Assembly: GCF_009938225.1 (NCBI RefSeq)
Contig: NZ_AP019658.1
Coordinates: 248,001 to 312,000, forward strand
Direction: 5' to 3'
DNA from: Vibrio ponticus
GTDB lineage: Bacteria > Pseudomonadota > Gammaproteobacteria > Enterobacterales > Vibrionaceae
Length of the DNA: 64,000 bases
The position numbers and the translations under genes were made by a program. Below are positions 25,112-34,342 of this stretch, one piece after another (the first letter of the stretch is position 1; every line of letters begins with the position of its first letter). Below the pieces are notes generated by a model. It was not told the DNA's origin. It worked only from the letters and a program-made list of their open reading frames with translations, and ran no database searches.

Positions 25112-25759
25112 TCAGTTTGCTTTCAGCTCTTCTAACACCGCCGACAGTGATGGTTTGATCTTATGACCAAGCGCGATGATCTCCTCACTAGGCTCAACAA
25201 GATCTGGGATCTGATAGGTTTGCATACCAGCAGAAACTGCCGCGATAACGCCATTCGAAGAGTCTTCAAACGCCAGACACAGGTTTGGTTCTACACCAAT
25301 ACGCTCTGCTGCCAATAGGTAGATTTCAGGATCTGGTTTACCGTTACGGACCTCACAACCACAAGTTAAACCGTCAAAGTAACCATCTAAACCTGCGAGC
25401 CTCAGCTTAATTTCAGCCAATTCTTTACGAGTAGAGGTTGCCACTACGGTAGGAATGTTGTTGGCGTTTAACCATTGCAGTAGCTCTACCACGCCTTGCT
25501 TAACGTCAATCGCCTGATGATGAGTGATCGCATCATAGTTGCGTTTCCACTCTTGGTGAATGGCAGGAAGATCATCACCATAAGCTTGAGCAAGGATTTT
25601 CTCTACGCCAGCGGCGTTTCGTCCAATGATGTTGAGATAAGCATCTTTATGGAATGGAAAGCCTAAGGTCTCACAAGCTTGCTTGAATACACGCATACAA
25701 AGGCGTTCTGTATCCAATAGCAAACCATCCATATCAAAAATAGCAGCTTTAAAGTTCAT
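25112..25759 (-). CDS. HAD-superfamily hydrolase, beta-PGM-like subfamily
   Basis: A 215-residue haloacid dehalogenase-like phosphatase or phosphoglucomutase. Motif I DMDGLLLDTE (residues 9-18), motif II VVATSTRKE, motif III Lys in NGKPDPEIY and motif IV AFEDSSNG are complete. A helical cap lies between motifs I and II. Similar proteins dephosphorylate sugar phosphates, but substrate is not predictable. It is divergent from the HIBADH-type gene at 25949, and ends in its own terminator. Confidence 0.92.
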   Translation of the reverse strand: MNFKAAIFDMDGLLLDTERLCMRVFKQACETLGFPFHKDAYLNIIGRNAAGVEKILAQAYGDDLPAIHQEWKRNYDAITHHQAIDVKQGVVELLQWLNANNIPTVVATSTRKELAEIKLRLAGLDGYFDGLTCGCEVRNGKPDPEIYLLAAERIGVEPNLCLAFEDSSNGVIAAVSAGMQTYQIPDLVEPSEEIIALGHKIKPSLSAVLEELKAN

Positions 25760-25948
25760 CTTGTTGCAAATAAAGAATTGAGAGGAGGAGCATTTTTACA
25801 CAAAAACGATGGCGAACCGAGTGAATATTTGCAAAAAAGCATTAGCCAAAAAAATCAATTTACGTCATTGTGAGTAGCATTCTAACTCTATCAAATTTTC
25901 GAGTGCTGGAGCGATAGAGCCAATATAAAAATAATATGGGAGTAAAAC

Positions 25949-26821
25949 ATGGAGAGCAAAACCGTTGCTTTCATCGGTCTTGGTGTGATGGGCTATCCGA
26001 TGGCGGGTTATCTAAGTAAAGCGGGCTACACGACACGCGTATATAACCGTACTTTTGCCAAAGCAGAAAAGTGGCAAGCTGAGTATCAAGGTGTAGCTTG
26101 TCAAACGCCAAGAGAAGCGGCTCAAGGCTGTGATGTGGTGTTTGTTTGTGTAGGCAATGACAACGACGTACGTAGCGTGATTTATGGCGAAGATGGTGTA
26201 CTAGCTGGTTTAAAACCAGGCACAGTGCTGGTGGATCACACCACCACATCGGCAAATTTAGCGATGGAGCTGTCACAAGCAGCTAAAGAGCAAGGTATCG
26301 CCTTTATTGATGCGCCAGTTTCTGGTGGTCAAGCAGGTGCTGAAAATGGTGTACTTACGATTATGTGCGGCGGTGAGCAAGCAGTGTTCGACAGCGTGGC
26401 GCCGATTATGGATGTTTACGCCAAGCAAAGCACTTTGCTAGGTGAAAGCGGTCAAGGTCAACGTTGTAAGATGGTGAACCAAATCTGTATTGCTGGCGTT
26501 CTACAAGGATTGAGCGAGGCTCTGATTTTAGCAGAGAAGTCGGGCTTAGATATCGCACAAGTAGTCGATACGCTTAAGTTTGGCGCAGCTGGCTCATGGC
26601 AAATGGAAAACCGCGCAAATACCATGGCACAAGATAAGTTTGATTTTGGTTTTGCGATTGACTGGATGCGCAAAGATTTGGGCTTTTGTATCGAAGAAGC
26701 GGAGCGTTTGGGTGTCGAGCTTCCGCTAACCAAAGAAGTGGATCAGCGTTACGCTCGTTTGCAAGAGCAGGGCTTAGGGCGCATGGATACATCAGTCTTA
26801 ATTAAGTCTCTTAAAAACTGA
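25949..26821 (+). CDS. NAD(P)-dependent beta-hydroxyacid dehydrogenase (HIBADH/GarR family)
   Basis: A 290-residue enzyme with N-terminal Rossmann fold (GLGVMGYPMAG, residues 10-20), substrate loop DAPVSGGQAGAENG near residue 121 and catalytic Lys in GQRCKMVNQ near residue 171. Family members oxidise 3-hydroxyisobutyrate or reduce tartronate semialdehyde or succinic semialdehyde. The exact substrate is not clear and no pathway genes adjoin. Single gene with a strong bidirectional terminator. Confidence 0.92.
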   Translation: MESKTVAFIGLGVMGYPMAGYLSKAGYTTRVYNRTFAKAEKWQAEYQGVACQTPREAAQGCDVVFVCVGNDNDVRSVIYGEDGVLAGLKPGTVLVDHTTTSANLAMELSQAAKEQGIAFIDAPVSGGQAGAENGVLTIMCGGEQAVFDSVAPIMDVYAKQSTLLGESGQGQRCKMVNQICIAGVLQGLSEALILAEKSGLDIAQVVDTLKFGAAGSWQMENRANTMAQDKFDFGFAIDWMRKDLGFCIEEAERLGVELPLTKEVDQRYARLQEQGLGRMDTSVLIKSLKN

Positions 26822-26854
26822 CGATGCGAGTGTTTGCCGAACAATAGTACAAAA

Positions 26855-26881
26855 AAATCCGATATCAATGATATCGGATTT
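26855..26881. terminator. Bidirectional terminator between HIBADH-type gene and lpp
   Basis: AAATCCGATATC and GATATCGGATTT form a 12-bp perfect stem around AAT, with A/T tracts on both sides. Confidence 0.85.
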
Positions 26882-26960
26882 AATTTATGAGCTCATAGGT
26901 GAGTTCACTGCTTTTCCAGTTGCTATCGCAACCCAAACGTAGTGAACAACAAGCTAAATC

Positions 26961-27209
26961 TTACTTAGTGTAAGATTGAGCGATGTTGTCGATACGTTCG
27001 TTAGCGCGTGCTGCTTCTTCTTGTGCTGCCATTGCTGCACCGCCAGCTTTGTTCACGTCAGATTTTAGAGAGTTAACGTCTTGGCTTAGCTGACTTACTT
27101 GGTTGCTTAGTTCGTCTAGTTTTGCAGTTGTTGCTTCGTCTGGACCTGATGCACAACCAGCTAGTAGAAGAACTGAAGTCGCTGCAGCTGCGATAAACAT
27201 TTTGTTCAT
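26961..27209 (-). CDS. lpp: Lpp-like major outer-membrane lipoprotein
   Basis: An 82-residue Braun-type lipoprotein: signal peptide with lipobox LLLAGC (Cys19), then a mature 64-residue coiled coil with heptad Leu/Val/Ala spacing (LDELSNQVSQLSQDVNSLK) and an Ala-rich stretch. The C-terminal SYTK ends in Lys, the residue that L,D-transpeptidases join to peptidoglycan. An enzyme of that class is encoded at 11478-12383. It is convergent with the HIBADH-type gene. A long cruciform-like hairpin (about 26903-26946) follows the stop. Confidence 0.92.
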   Translation of the reverse strand: MNKMFIAAAATSVLLLAGCASGPDEATTAKLDELSNQVSQLSQDVNSLKSDVNKAGGAAMAAQEEAARANERIDNIAQSYTK

Positions 27210-27519
27210 GGATGAACTCCTTGCATTTTGTAAGTATCAATAATGTCCTATACGTGTGAATGTATAGCAACAAACATAGTGTAGCTCTATTTAAACAATT
27301 TACACAGTATAGAAAAGTCAAAATATTCCAAGAATTTAGCTACTTTTAGCGCGAGTGTCGTAAAAACGTACTAGTGTTAGAGGTTGGTGTTCATAATTTC
27401 GTCAAGGACTGCAGCGATTATTTTCTGTGATCTCTATCCATTTTGCCTGCTTTCGAGGTATCATAGAGTGTTGAATTTTAATTGACGGCGTGATGCCGAA
27501 ACTGACCTTGGAGAATACT

Positions 27520-28854
27520 TTGCAGTTTAAAGATTTAGGCTTAGATAATCGCTTATTGAAAAACTTGAACCACTACGCGTTTAAGAAGCCAACAGATATC
27601 CAAAAACAAGCAATTCCTGTGGCAATTGCTGGTAAAGATTTGCTTGCTTCATCAAAAACCGGTTCAGGCAAAACCTTAGCGTTTGTGCTGCCTATGCTTC
27701 ACAAATCGCTTAAGTCAAAAGCGTTTTCAGCAAAAGATCCTCGTGGTTTGATTTTGGCACCGACTCGTGAACTTGCGAAACAGGTTTATGGTGAGCTGCG
27801 TGCAATGCTTGGTGGTCTAACTTACGACGCTACGCTTATCGTGGGTGGTGAGAACTTTAACGACCAAGTAAAAGCGCTGCGCCGCTACCCGAAATTTATC
27901 GTCGCAACACCTGGACGCCTAGCTGACCACCTTGAGCATAAATCTCTGTTTCTTGATGGTCTAGAAACGCTAGTGCTAGACGAAGCTGACCGTATGTTGG
28001 ATCTGGGTTTTGCACCAGAACTTCGTCGTATTAACAATGCTGCCAAGCATCGTCGTCGTCAAACGCTGATGTTCTCTGCAACGCTGGATCACGCTGAAGT
28101 GAACGACATTGCGGCTGAGATGCAAGACTCACCAAAGCGTATCGCAGTAGGTATCTCTAACCAAGAACACCAAGACATCACCCAAAAGTTCTACCTGTGT
28201 GATCACTTGGATCATAAAGAAGCCATTCTAGAGCGAGTATTGGAAGAGTCTGAATATCGTCAGGTGATCATCTTTACTGCAACTCGTGATGATACTGAGC
28301 GTCTAACTGCTAAGTTAAATGAGAAAAAGCTGAAGGCTATCGCGCTGAGCGGTAACTTGAACCAGACTCAACGTAATACGATCATGAGTCAGTTTGAGCG
28401 TGCTGTATTTAAGATCCTGGTAACGACCGATGTCGCTTCTCGTGGTCTTGATATTGCCAACGTGACTCACGTAATTAACTTCGACATGCCTAAACACACA
28501 GAAGAATACGTTCACCGTGTAGGTCGTACTGGTCGCGCGGGCAACAAAGGCGATGCAATCTCATTAGTGGGTCCTAAAGACTGGGACAGCTTTAAGCGCG
28601 TTGAAGCATACCTACATCAAGATCTTGCTTTCTCTACACTGGAAGGCTTAGAAGGTAAGTTTAAAGGATTAAGACCTAAGCAGCCTGTTTCTCGTAACGG
28701 TAAAGTGGATTACCGCAATAAGAACAAGCAAACCACGAAGAAAGCGCCGAAGAAACCAGTTAAGCGCGATAAAGGTTTCTACCAAAACGTGGCTGTGGGT
28801 GACAGCGTCTTTATTCCGAAGAAGAAAGTTGCACCAAAAGCTGACGACGAGTAA
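27520..28854 (+). CDS. DEAD-box ATP-dependent RNA helicase
   Basis: About 444 residues with the full DEAD-box set: Q-motif FKKPTDIQKQAIP, Walker A ASSKTGSGKT, PTRELA, TPGR, DEAD, SAT, then VTTDVASRGLD and HRVGRTGRAG. The basic C-terminal tail (KNKQTTKKAPKKPVKRDK) probably binds RNA. Such helicases act in ribosome assembly or mRNA decay, often in the cold. Start: TTG 27520 has GGAG at ideal spacing; ATG 27493 in the same frame has only a weak site. Ends in a strong terminator. Confidence 0.93.
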   Translation: MQFKDLGLDNRLLKNLNHYAFKKPTDIQKQAIPVAIAGKDLLASSKTGSGKTLAFVLPMLHKSLKSKAFSAKDPRGLILAPTRELAKQVYGELRAMLGGLTYDATLIVGGENFNDQVKALRRYPKFIVATPGRLADHLEHKSLFLDGLETLVLDEADRMLDLGFAPELRRINNAAKHRRRQTLMFSATLDHAEVNDIAAEMQDSPKRIAVGISNQEHQDITQKFYLCDHLDHKEAILERVLEESEYRQVIIFTATRDDTERLTAKLNEKKLKAIALSGNLNQTQRNTIMSQFERAVFKILVTTDVASRGLDIANVTHVINFDMPKHTEEYVHRVGRTGRAGNKGDAISLVGPKDWDSFKRVEAYLHQDLAFSTLEGLEGKFKGLRPKQPVSRNGKVDYRNKNKQTTKKAPKKPVKRDKGFYQNVAVGDSVFIPKKKVAPKADDE

Positions 28855-28875
28855 TCGACAGCGATTTAGTTTTCT

Positions 28876-28900
28876 AGACCACCTTCGGGTGGTCTTTTTT
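28876..28900 (+). terminator. Terminator of the helicase gene
   Basis: AGACCACC-TTCG-GGTGGTCT followed by Ts: a UUCG-capped 8-bp stem. Confidence 0.9.
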
Positions 28901-28932
28901 ATGCCTAATGGTTCTCAAGCAGACTGACCGCT

Positions 28933-29000
28933 TGTCCCTCTTATAGGGACAGACACCATAATTCTGTTCTGTCTTCCTCTTGTGGGGACAGTCACCTTAA
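28933..29000. repeat. GGGACAG repeats (RAYT-type REP), two copies
   Basis: TGTCCCT...AGGGACA (28933-28951) continues into GACACC, and GGGACAGTCACCTTAA lies at 28985-29000. The same 16-mer pattern recurs at 60.6, 61.4 and 62.8 kb, the last beside the transposase gene. Confidence 0.65.
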
Positions 29001-29091
29001 CTCTTCACAGACACTTTTACGTTGTAACGGTTTTGAAGGGGGGACGTTTTTGAATTTAATATGCGACGCTCACTAGAGCGCAGGCATGAAA

Positions 29092-29113
29092 AAAGGCACC
29101 CGAAGGTGCCTTT
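29092..29113 (-). terminator. Terminator of the BCCT operon
   Basis: AAAGGCACC and GGTGCCTTT with a 4-nt loop, followed by Ts on the minus strand. Confidence 0.85.
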
Positions 29114-29153
29114 GACTTATGACTTATTTTCTATTTGCCAAACTACTTCAAAC

Positions 29154-30761
29154 TTACGCTTGGATAGCTGGTTTTTGCGTTGCTGTTTCAGCTGAGACTG
29201 TTTCTTCTTCAGTATCAAGACCTAGCAGCTTATCTTGCTCAGCTTGGTGAGCCATGATTGCTTTGTAGTTGTTGCTTAGGTATTGAAGAGTCTTCACTGC
29301 CGCAACAAAGAACACAGGTACAATCAACACGATAATTAGTACTGGGAACGCTTTCAGAATGTTCAGGTCTGCGTTAATCAATAGGAAAATGATTGGCAGA
29401 GCAGTTAGCAGTAGACACCAGAACAGACGGAACATTGGGTTTACGTTCGCTTCATCATCAAGTTGTTTCGTTGCGATACCCGCTAGAGAGTATGATGTAC
29501 CGTCTAGAGTTGTCACAGTAAACAGGATCATAGTGACTAGGTAGATAGCCGTTAGAACCATAGGAATTGATGTTGAATCAAAGATTTGTTTAACCAGTTC
29601 AGTAGGTTGACCATCAGCGATTAGTTTCACGCCATCTACAGCGCCGCTGTTGATTAGGTCCATAGAGAACGTACCGCACACACCAAAGATAACCGCAGAA
29701 CCCATTGTGCCACCAATCACTAGGATTAGGATTACGTCACGTAGTTTTTGACCTTGGATGATCTTAGTGATGAATACACCTACACCAGGAGAGTAAGAGA
29801 TCCAGTTCGCTAGGAAGAACACAGTCCAGTATTGTGGGAACAGTGTTGTACCGTAAGGGTCTGTGTTGGTGCTCATGCGGATGTACTCAGAAAGCATCAC
29901 ACCAATACCATTGGTTAGGTTGTTCATGATCAGTGCAGACGGACCGATGATGAAGATGATGCCCACAAACGCCGCACAGATGTAAATCGTTGCACTTGAT
30001 AGGCGAGCCATACCTTTTTCGATACCGATGTACGAGCTCATTGAGAAGATCACAGATAGACCTAGGATAACGCCAATACCCAACATTAAGTTATCTGGAA
30101 TGCCAGTTAAGCTTGCTAGGTTAGACGAGATCATTGGAATACCAAGACCTAGAGTCAGTGCTGTTGCTGCCAGTGTTGTGATGATGAACAGTAGGTCGAT
30201 GAACTTCTGTGCCCAACCTGGTAGACGGTCATTAAATAGTGCGTTGATAACACCACTTAGACTCATGCGGCGGCTACCTTTTAGGTAGAATACTACCGCA
30301 AACGGAATTGCAACGATTAGGTAGATAAACCAACCTGCAGCACCCCAGTGGAACATGTTGTACGCTGTCGCGTATTCCATTGCCATCGCTTTATCAGTGA
30401 TACCAAACTGAGGGTCCATGAAGTAGTAAACTGCTTCAATGAAACCCCAGTACATGGTACTTGCACCCATACCCGCAGACAGAGCCATTGCGAATAGTTG
30501 GAATTTAGTGAATTTTGGTTTGCTGTCACCCATACGGATATCGCCGTATTTAGAGAAAGCGAGGAACAGTAGAGCGCCAGTAGCGAAGATTGTGTACCAA
30601 AGGAAACCAGAACCAAAGTTGATTACGGTAAAATCTAACATGCTACCCATGGTGCTTTTAACTGCTTCTGGGTATACCACTGCAAGAATACCTAGCAGCA
30701 ACACAAATCCAAAGCTGCCGAAGGTAAGTTTCCAGTCTATTTCTGAAGTATTCAATTTCAT
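29154..30761 (-). CDS. BCCT-family betaine/carnitine/choline-type transporter
   Basis: A 535-residue, 12-helix transporter of the betaine-carnitine-choline family. The diagnostic region around helix 8 reads NWISYSPGVGVFITKIIQGQ, where glycine-betaine carriers usually have W-x-x-W-x-P-F; the change to Tyr and PG suggests a different substrate. ATG 30761 follows GGAT at 9 nt. It lies 168 bp after the enolase-superfamily gene with a hairpin in the gap (30823-30860) and probably shares its transcript, so it likely imports the substrate of that pathway. Osmolyte uptake is a weaker alternative. Confidence 0.93.
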   Translation of the reverse strand: MKLNTSEIDWKLTFGSFGFVLLLGILAVVYPEAVKSTMGSMLDFTVINFGSGFLWYTIFATGALLFLAFSKYGDIRMGDSKPKFTKFQLFAMALSAGMGASTMYWGFIEAVYYFMDPQFGITDKAMAMEYATAYNMFHWGAAGWFIYLIVAIPFAVVFYLKGSRRMSLSGVINALFNDRLPGWAQKFIDLLFIITTLAATALTLGLGIPMISSNLASLTGIPDNLMLGIGVILGLSVIFSMSSYIGIEKGMARLSSATIYICAAFVGIIFIIGPSALIMNNLTNGIGVMLSEYIRMSTNTDPYGTTLFPQYWTVFFLANWISYSPGVGVFITKIIQGQKLRDVILILVIGGTMGSAVIFGVCGTFSMDLINSGAVDGVKLIADGQPTELVKQIFDSTSIPMVLTAIYLVTMILFTVTTLDGTSYSLAGIATKQLDDEANVNPMFRLFWCLLLTALPIIFLLINADLNILKAFPVLIIVLIVPVFFVAAVKTLQYLSNNYKAIMAHQAEQDKLLGLDTEEETVSAETATQKPAIQA

Positions 30762-30929
30762 AGTGTGACTATCCAATATTGTCTAATTTTGCGAATACTC
30801 GGACGGACAACTGACATCAAATGCTTTCCCTTCCAGTTCAAGCAGAACAAGAAGGGAAGCGGTTGTAGGAAGAGGTGTCAGTCTTTTGCTGTCTCTGTAT
30901 TGAATTATTCTTGTTTTAACGGCATACGA

Positions 30930-32054
30930 TTATTCGAATACGTAAGATGCCACAGACATTTCTTTTACTTTGTCCCAGTCCATTTCGATACCTAGACCGT
31001 TGCCTTCAGGCGCGTGAACATAGCCTTCTTTGTCTGTACGAATAACTGTTTTCGATGCTAGCTCGAAATCTTCGTATGGGTAGAACTGTTCGAAGAACTT
31101 ACAGTTATTGTGTGCAAGAGCGACATGTAGGTTTGCTGCTTGCGTTAGTGTGTAACCCATTGATTGGATCTCAAGGTTCTTAGAGAAACCTTCAGCAATG
31201 TGGAAACACTTGTTTAGTGGAGTGATACCACCACATACCGTTGCGTCTTGGCGAACATCAGACCACATATCTTTTGATAGTGCGTAAGTCACTTCTTGCA
31301 GCGTTAGTAGGCAGTTACCGTGGCTAGAGATTTCTAGATCAGTGTTCTTAACTAGGCGCTTGTAAGTGTTGTAGTCGTAGTCAGATACTGGCGCTTCTAG
31401 CCATTCCCAGTTGTAGCTTTCTAGGCGTTTCGCCATTGCCATTGCTTGTTCTGGCGTGTAGAAAGTTGCAGTATCTAGCATAAAGCGGATGCCAGTTTTA
31501 CCGTAGCGAGCTTGTACAGCGTCAACCAGTGCAACGTCTTTCTCGTATACACAGTAGCAGTGTAGTTTGATTGCTTTAAAGCCGTGTGCCACACAGTCGT
31601 CTAGGTACGGGAAGTACTCTTCTACTGTGTCGAACATTGGCGTTGATGCGTAAGAAAGCATCTTGTTACGCGCGCCACCTAGTAGCATGTAAAGTGGCAT
31701 GCCAGCTTTCTTCGCTTTAATGTCCCAAGCCGCGATATCGATTGGAGATTTCGCTGGTAGACCGCCCCAAGTACAACGAGATTGTAGCCAGTTGTATAGT
31801 TCTTGAGTTGCTAGCGGGTTTTTACCAATCAGACCAGGAACAACAGTACGTTGTGATTCGATGATACAACGGTCGAAGTCGTTTTCTGTGTAGCTGATGG
31901 TTGCACCAGCACCTTCAGTACCGTCGTTACAGATTAGGCGAACGATGTTGTTTGTGTATAGTAGCGGTTCTTGGTTATCTGCCCATGGCACTGGAGCGGC
32001 TTCGCGGTCTGCTACCGCATAAAGTTCAACGCGTTCAATTTTTAGATCTTTCAT
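30930..32054 (-). CDS. Enolase-superfamily enzyme (mandelate racemase/muconate lactonizing-like)
   Basis: A 374-residue enzyme with the N-terminal capping domain and a TIM barrel. A KLH triad (IKLHCYC, near residue 164) replaces the common KxK; metal ligands are likely in FMLDTATF and WLEAPVSD, with a third around EISSHGN. These enzymes abstract the alpha-proton of a carboxylate and do racemisation, epimerisation or dehydration. AAGGA precedes the ATG and overlaps the stop of the FAD gene. The pairing with a BCCT carrier suggests a betaine or related acid as substrate; this is inference. Confidence 0.88.
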   Translation of the reverse strand: MKDLKIERVELYAVADREAAPVPWADNQEPLLYTNNIVRLICNDGTEGAGATISYTENDFDRCIIESQRTVVPGLIGKNPLATQELYNWLQSRCTWGGLPAKSPIDIAAWDIKAKKAGMPLYMLLGGARNKMLSYASTPMFDTVEEYFPYLDDCVAHGFKAIKLHCYCVYEKDVALVDAVQARYGKTGIRFMLDTATFYTPEQAMAMAKRLESYNWEWLEAPVSDYDYNTYKRLVKNTDLEISSHGNCLLTLQEVTYALSKDMWSDVRQDATVCGGITPLNKCFHIAEGFSKNLEIQSMGYTLTQAANLHVALAHNNCKFFEQFYPYEDFELASKTVIRTDKEGYVHAPEGNGLGIEMDWDKVKEMSVASYVFE

Positions 32055-32065
32055 CTTCTTAATCC

Positions 32066-33421
32066 TTACAGGCGTGAGCCATTTTCAATCATGGTGGCGC
32101 GAATGGTCGCAACATCTAGGTCACGAATCGCCGAATCTGTATCAATTGCTTGCACGGCAGCAATACCTGCTGCGTGACCGAGTTCAAAACACTGAGCTGT
32201 TACGCGAGCTGAAGCTAGCGCTTCGTGTTCCGCGCTCAAACAGCGACCTGCAACGATGATGTTTTCACCGATAACAGGGACTAGTGTGTGGAATGGAATG
32301 TCGTAGTAATCGTTCAGTAGCCAGTGCAGTTTAGGTTTGTCACCAGAGTGAAGCTCGATAGGCCATGGTGTACGGCAGATACCATCTTCACGTTTGCGGC
32401 AGTTCACTACGTCTTCGTTCGTTAGTGTCTCAACACCAACGATAGAACGTGTTTGGCGGATACCCACTTCAACACCAGTGTCTACGACGAATGCATCTTC
32501 ACAGCCAGGTACGAATTTATTTAGGAAGCGTGCGTATTCACGTACTTGGCGACGGCCAAACACTTCAGCTTCAGTAAAGTCAGCAGGATCAATCACGTTT
32601 AACATGCGGCCATCTTGACCTGCTAGACGAGTGGCATTAACCATTAGCTCGTTTGCGCGAGTGGTTGGGAAGATCCAAATCTTGTGGCGTGGTAGTTCGT
32701 ACTCGCCGCTTGCGTTTGCCGCAAGGATGTTCTCAGTCACTTTTGGCGGACAGATAGTATCTTCACCGTAGTACTCAAGGTACTTGTCCATGTCTACACC
32801 ACCGAAGCGGAAGAACATCGTTGGGTTTTGGATACGACCATTGTCACCGAAGTAGTAATCCATGCCAGCACGCGCAACCACAGCTGCATCACCTGAAGCA
32901 TCAATGATCATCTTACTTAGGATCACGCTTTGACCTGCATTCGACTCAACGATCACGCCTTTGAATGCGTCGCCATCCATGATCACGCCGGTTACTGCGG
33001 TGTGGAAAAGGGTAGTGACACCCGCTTGCTCAAGGAAGTCATCAGCCACTTCACGCCAAACTAGTGGATCGTGAGTGACTGTGAATGTTTTGCCGTAACG
33101 TTGTGGCTCAGTAACGCCACCTTTGTTTTCTAGTGCTTGACGGAAACGCTCTGTAAAACCGAACACCACTTGCTCTGGTTGCGCGTTTTCTTCGTCAGTT
33201 GCCATGTACATGCCGCAGATAGTACCAGATAGACCTGCTACTGCCGCACCGCCACAAAAACCGTACTTTTCAATTAGCCAAGTTTTTTTACCAAGACGAC
33301 CAGCGCTTTCCGCTGCTGCTACGCCAGCAGGACCACCACCGATGACCAACACTTCTACTTCCGCCAATACTGGCAGGTCTGGAGTGCTCTCATAACGACG
33401 GATAATGTTCCAAGATTTCAT
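32066..33421 (-). CDS. FAD-dependent oxidoreductase (FAD_oxidored family)
   Basis: A 451-residue flavoprotein with N-terminal dinucleotide site VIGGGPAGVAAAE (about residues 27-39), followed by LIEKYGFCGGAAVAGLSG, typical of the PF12831 family, and a C-terminal VAGRCLSAEHEALASARV FAD segment. It likely oxidises or rearranges the imported compound. First gene of the operon FAD - enolase-like - BCCT, divergent from the GntR gene across a 147-bp region with a CTGATATATCAG palindrome. No signal peptide. Confidence 0.9.
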   Translation of the reverse strand: MKSWNIIRRYESTPDLPVLAEVEVLVIGGGPAGVAAAESAGRLGKKTWLIEKYGFCGGAAVAGLSGTICGMYMATDEENAQPEQVVFGFTERFRQALENKGGVTEPQRYGKTFTVTHDPLVWREVADDFLEQAGVTTLFHTAVTGVIMDGDAFKGVIVESNAGQSVILSKMIIDASGDAAVVARAGMDYYFGDNGRIQNPTMFFRFGGVDMDKYLEYYGEDTICPPKVTENILAANASGEYELPRHKIWIFPTTRANELMVNATRLAGQDGRMLNVIDPADFTEAEVFGRRQVREYARFLNKFVPGCEDAFVVDTGVEVGIRQTRSIVGVETLTNEDVVNCRKREDGICRTPWPIELHSGDKPKLHWLLNDYYDIPFHTLVPVIGENIIVAGRCLSAEHEALASARVTAQCFELGHAAGIAAVQAIDTDSAIRDLDVATIRATMIENGSRL

Positions 33422-33453
33422 TCTTACCTCACTAATAGATAACTGATGTTCAT

Positions 33454-33465
33454 CTGATATATCAG
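33454..33465. promoter_or_regulatory. Candidate GntR operator CTGATATATCAG
   Basis: A perfect 12-bp palindrome, 33 bp upstream of the FAD gene start, in the divergent region shared with the GntR gene. An extra CTGAT lies at 33443-33447. Confidence 0.5.
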
Positions 33466-33568
33466 TTGTATGGTTTTAATATATTCCTAATTTCTTTTCT
33501 GGTACAATGAGATTCTTCCTTAACGTGATATTGCTCACTAAAAGATTTTATAAAGGAATAGAACCTAT

Positions 33569-34222
33569 ATGAGCGTTAACGCAATCAATAAGACCGAGGT
33601 TGCATACAGCAAGCTCGAGAAAATGATCATCTTCCGCGAATTAGAACCAGGGAGTATGGTTAGTGAGAAACAGTTGGCTGAAGAGTTAGACTTAGGGCGA
33701 ACCCCGGTACGTGAGGCTTTACAGAGATTGGCGTATGAGTGCATGGTGGAGATTCATCCCCGTCGTGGCATTCAAATCCCCGTTATTTCGGTAGAGAGTC
33801 AGTTAAAAATACTGGAAGTTCGTCGTGATATTGAAGCTCTGTGTGTGAAGTATGCTGCTTCGCGTGCCAGTGTGACGGAAAAGCAACAAATGCTGCACTT
33901 GGCAGAGCAGCTTGAAGTCTGTGCTGAAAATAAAGATGACTTACTTTACGCATCATTGTTGAAAGACATTCACACCGTTTTGGTCAAAGCAGCTTGTAAT
34001 GAATACCTGCAATTGGCTATGGCTCCTTTACAAGGTCTTTCACGTCGGTTCTGGTTTGCCTACAAAAATGAAGCGTCAGATTTAGTTGAGGCATCGTCAC
34101 TGCATGCCGCAGTGCTAAGAGCAGTAAGCCATACGGATGATGAAGAAGCTGTGGCTGCATCACATCGTCTAAATGACTACCTAACTGATGTTGCCTATCG
34201 CTCAATTCAGCCCCGCAAATAA
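33569..34222 (+). CDS. GntR-family transcriptional regulator (FCD subfamily)
   Basis: A 217-residue regulator: winged helix at the N-terminus (EKQLAEELDLGRTPVREALQRLA, with a DNA-binding wing IHPRRGIQIP) and a helical FCD ligand-binding domain containing conserved Asp and His residues for a metal-bound carboxylate. FCD regulators usually sense the pathway's organic acid. It is divergent from the FAD/enolase/BCCT operon and probably represses it. Convergent with the YjiH-type gene, sharing a terminator. Confidence 0.92.
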   Translation: MSVNAINKTEVAYSKLEKMIIFRELEPGSMVSEKQLAEELDLGRTPVREALQRLAYECMVEIHPRRGIQIPVISVESQLKILEVRRDIEALCVKYAASRASVTEKQQMLHLAEQLEVCAENKDDLLYASLLKDIHTVLVKAACNEYLQLAMAPLQGLSRRFWFAYKNEASDLVEASSLHAAVLRAVSHTDDEEAVAASHRLNDYLTDVAYRSIQPRK

Positions 34223-34251
34223 GCTGATCATTGTTTAAGTGATACATACAA

Positions 34252-34279
34252 AAATGGCTACCCAATCAGGTAGCCATTT
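34252..34279. terminator. Bidirectional terminator between gntR-type gene and yjiH-type gene
   Basis: AAATGGCTACC and GGTAGCCATTT form an 11-bp perfect stem around CAATCA, with a T-rich tail on the plus strand. Confidence 0.85.
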
Positions 34280-34342
34280 GTTTATCTATGTTGAAGTACT
34301 TCGTCGAACTACTTCCTCAACTTAGTTCAGCTAAGCATTTGC

